Made by a program: the position numbers and the translations under genes. 64,000 nt of DNA. It comes from Vespa crabro. Its lineage: Eukaryota; Arthropoda; Insecta; Hymenoptera; Vespidae. Shown here piece after piece: positions 63,281-64,000 of the stretch. A model generated the notes under the pieces. The model had not been told where the DNA came from, did not search any database, and worked only from the letters and a program-made list of their open reading frames with translations. The stretch's first letter is position 1, and every line of letters begins with the position of its first letter. The stretch lies in the NCBI RefSeq assembly GCF_910589235.1, contig NC_060955.1, positions 12,234,837 to 12,298,836 of the forward strand, read 5' to 3'.

Positions 63281-64000
63281 CCTTGTGTCTTAACGTATAT
63301 ACGTTTTTTCGTTCATAATGGCGTACCATCGAAATACGAAATAATGAAATCTCATTCAAATTCAATTAGTTTATATTCTGTCGACGCATAATAAAGATTA
63401 CAACAAGAATATATCTTCCTGACTGTGTGTAAATAGAAGTTTTCACATGAAAATTGTCGAAAAATGAGATCGACAAATGCGAATTTTGTTAAATGCTGAG
63501 ATAAAATCGTGAACACATTGAAATTACTCGTACCACAGCTTCAGAAATGTTTCCAATCTATTCGGACATTGTATTTCTGAAGATCAAACATTTATTTTAT
63601 CTTGGAATCGACGTTATAACCTTGTTTCATATGTTATATACGATTATTAGCTCATAAAGAAGTATCATCGAAATACGAAATTTGAAAGCTCAATCAATAT
63701 CAATGCTATTATATTCTGTCGACGCAGAATACACAATGGAACAAGAACATAAGTTTGTCACTATGTGTAAATACGAGTTTCAACATGAATATTGTAGAAA
63801 AATGAGATCGACACATGCGAATTTCTTTAATTGCAGAGATGTAATCGTGAAATCATTGAACTTACTCGTACCACAGCTTGAGAAATGTTTCCAATCTATT
63901 CGGACATTGTATTTCTGAAGATCAAACATCCATTTTATCTTGGAATCGACGTTATAACCTTGTTTCATATTTTATATACGATTATTAGCTCATAAAGAAT
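63281..64000. repeat. 4-mer HOR, variant O, cut by the window end
   Basis: Holds a full A (63281-63619), a full O monomer (63620-63957, GAAAGCTCAATC, GAATACACAATGG, CTTACTCG) and the first 43 bases of the third monomer. The array continues beyond the window. Confidence 0.9.

Larger units (their letters stand above)
1..64000. repeat. Satellite DNA array, 338/339-bp monomer, fills the window
   Basis: The sequence is a continuous head-to-tail array. Monomers were delimited at the CC that follows the conserved GAATCGACGTT(A/T)TAA end. On this register there are 189 complete monomers (63,957 bp) plus 43 bases. The length total fits 76 monomers of 339 bp, 113 of 338 bp and one 1-bp deletion, and it matches an independent count of 76 class-A starts. 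No inversion, insertion, unique spacer or array edge is seen. The role is inferred: arrays of this size with higher-order structure are typical of centromeres and pericentromeric heterochromatin. The monomer matches no satellite family I know. Pericentromeric, subtelomeric or sex-chromosome heterochromatin are equally open. Confidence 0.98.

Noticed and set aside
1..64000. CRISPR array
   Set aside because: Repeats are 338-339 bp with no spacer sequence between them; far outside CRISPR architecture.
1..64000. Mobile element or integrated virus
   Set aside because: No long frame, terminal repeats, target-site duplication, or reverse transcriptase/transposase-like translation in any frame.
1..64000. 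rDNA spacer, histone cluster, tRNA or telomere repeats
   Set aside because: No rRNA-like, tRNA-like or telomeric motif occurs anywhere between monomers.
1..64000. Assignment to a known satellite family (Drosophila 1.688, Tribolium TCAST, alpha satellite)
   Set aside because: Monomer lengths (about 359, 360 and 171 bp) differ from 338/339 and I see no recognisable sequence motif in common. Species left open.

Overview
The whole 64,000-base window is one uninterrupted satellite DNA array. It holds 189 complete head-to-tail monomers plus 43 bases of a 190th, all in one orientation, with no unique sequence, gene, RNA gene, mobile element or array edge. Two monomer classes exist: class A (339 bp, 76 copies) and class B (338 bp, 113 copies). 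They share the last third of the monomer almost perfectly and differ mainly in the first 60 bases and around bases 100-165. One representative B monomer counted by hand is 31% GC with about twice the expected CpG. Together with the higher-order repeat (HOR) organisation, this points to centromeric or pericentromeric heterochromatin of a eukaryote, perhaps an invertebrate with little CpG methylation. I do not recognise the monomer and cannot name the species.

Layout. (1) 1-30802: strict A-B alternation in 677-bp dimers, mostly arranged as tetramers A1-B1-A2-B2 (1354 bp) and assembled into long HORs: two 14-mers (1-4738, 4739-9477), a 13-mer (9478-13877), a shortened copy (13878-16585), two 18-mers of 6093 bp (16586-22678, 22679-28771) and a short linker. 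Alternation breaks where a B2/A hybrid monomer replaces two halves (10494, 14894). (2) 30803-36892: two 9-mers of 3045 bp, each starting with the same hybrid. (3) 36893-39598: irregular 4-mer and 3-mer units. (4) 39599-48058: a 5-mer HOR of 1692 bp with one 7-mer and one 3-mer variant. (5) 48059-64000: a 4-mer HOR of 1353 bp (one A, three B), in three variants that themselves form a second-order pattern.

From left to right the HOR period falls (14, 13, 18, 9, 5, 4 monomers), class A becomes rarer, and the hybrid monomer becomes a regular component. This reads as a record of unequal exchange: a hybrid born in a dimeric array was caught up in shorter and shorter amplification units. Only one indel was found in the window's register (a 337-bp monomer at 3725-4061). 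Short open frames on both strands are by-products of the repeat and are not annotated as genes. Non-coding structure worth attention: a perfect 14-bp palindrome limited to A monomers, a perfect 8-bp stem-loop limited to B monomers, and a conserved block common to both.
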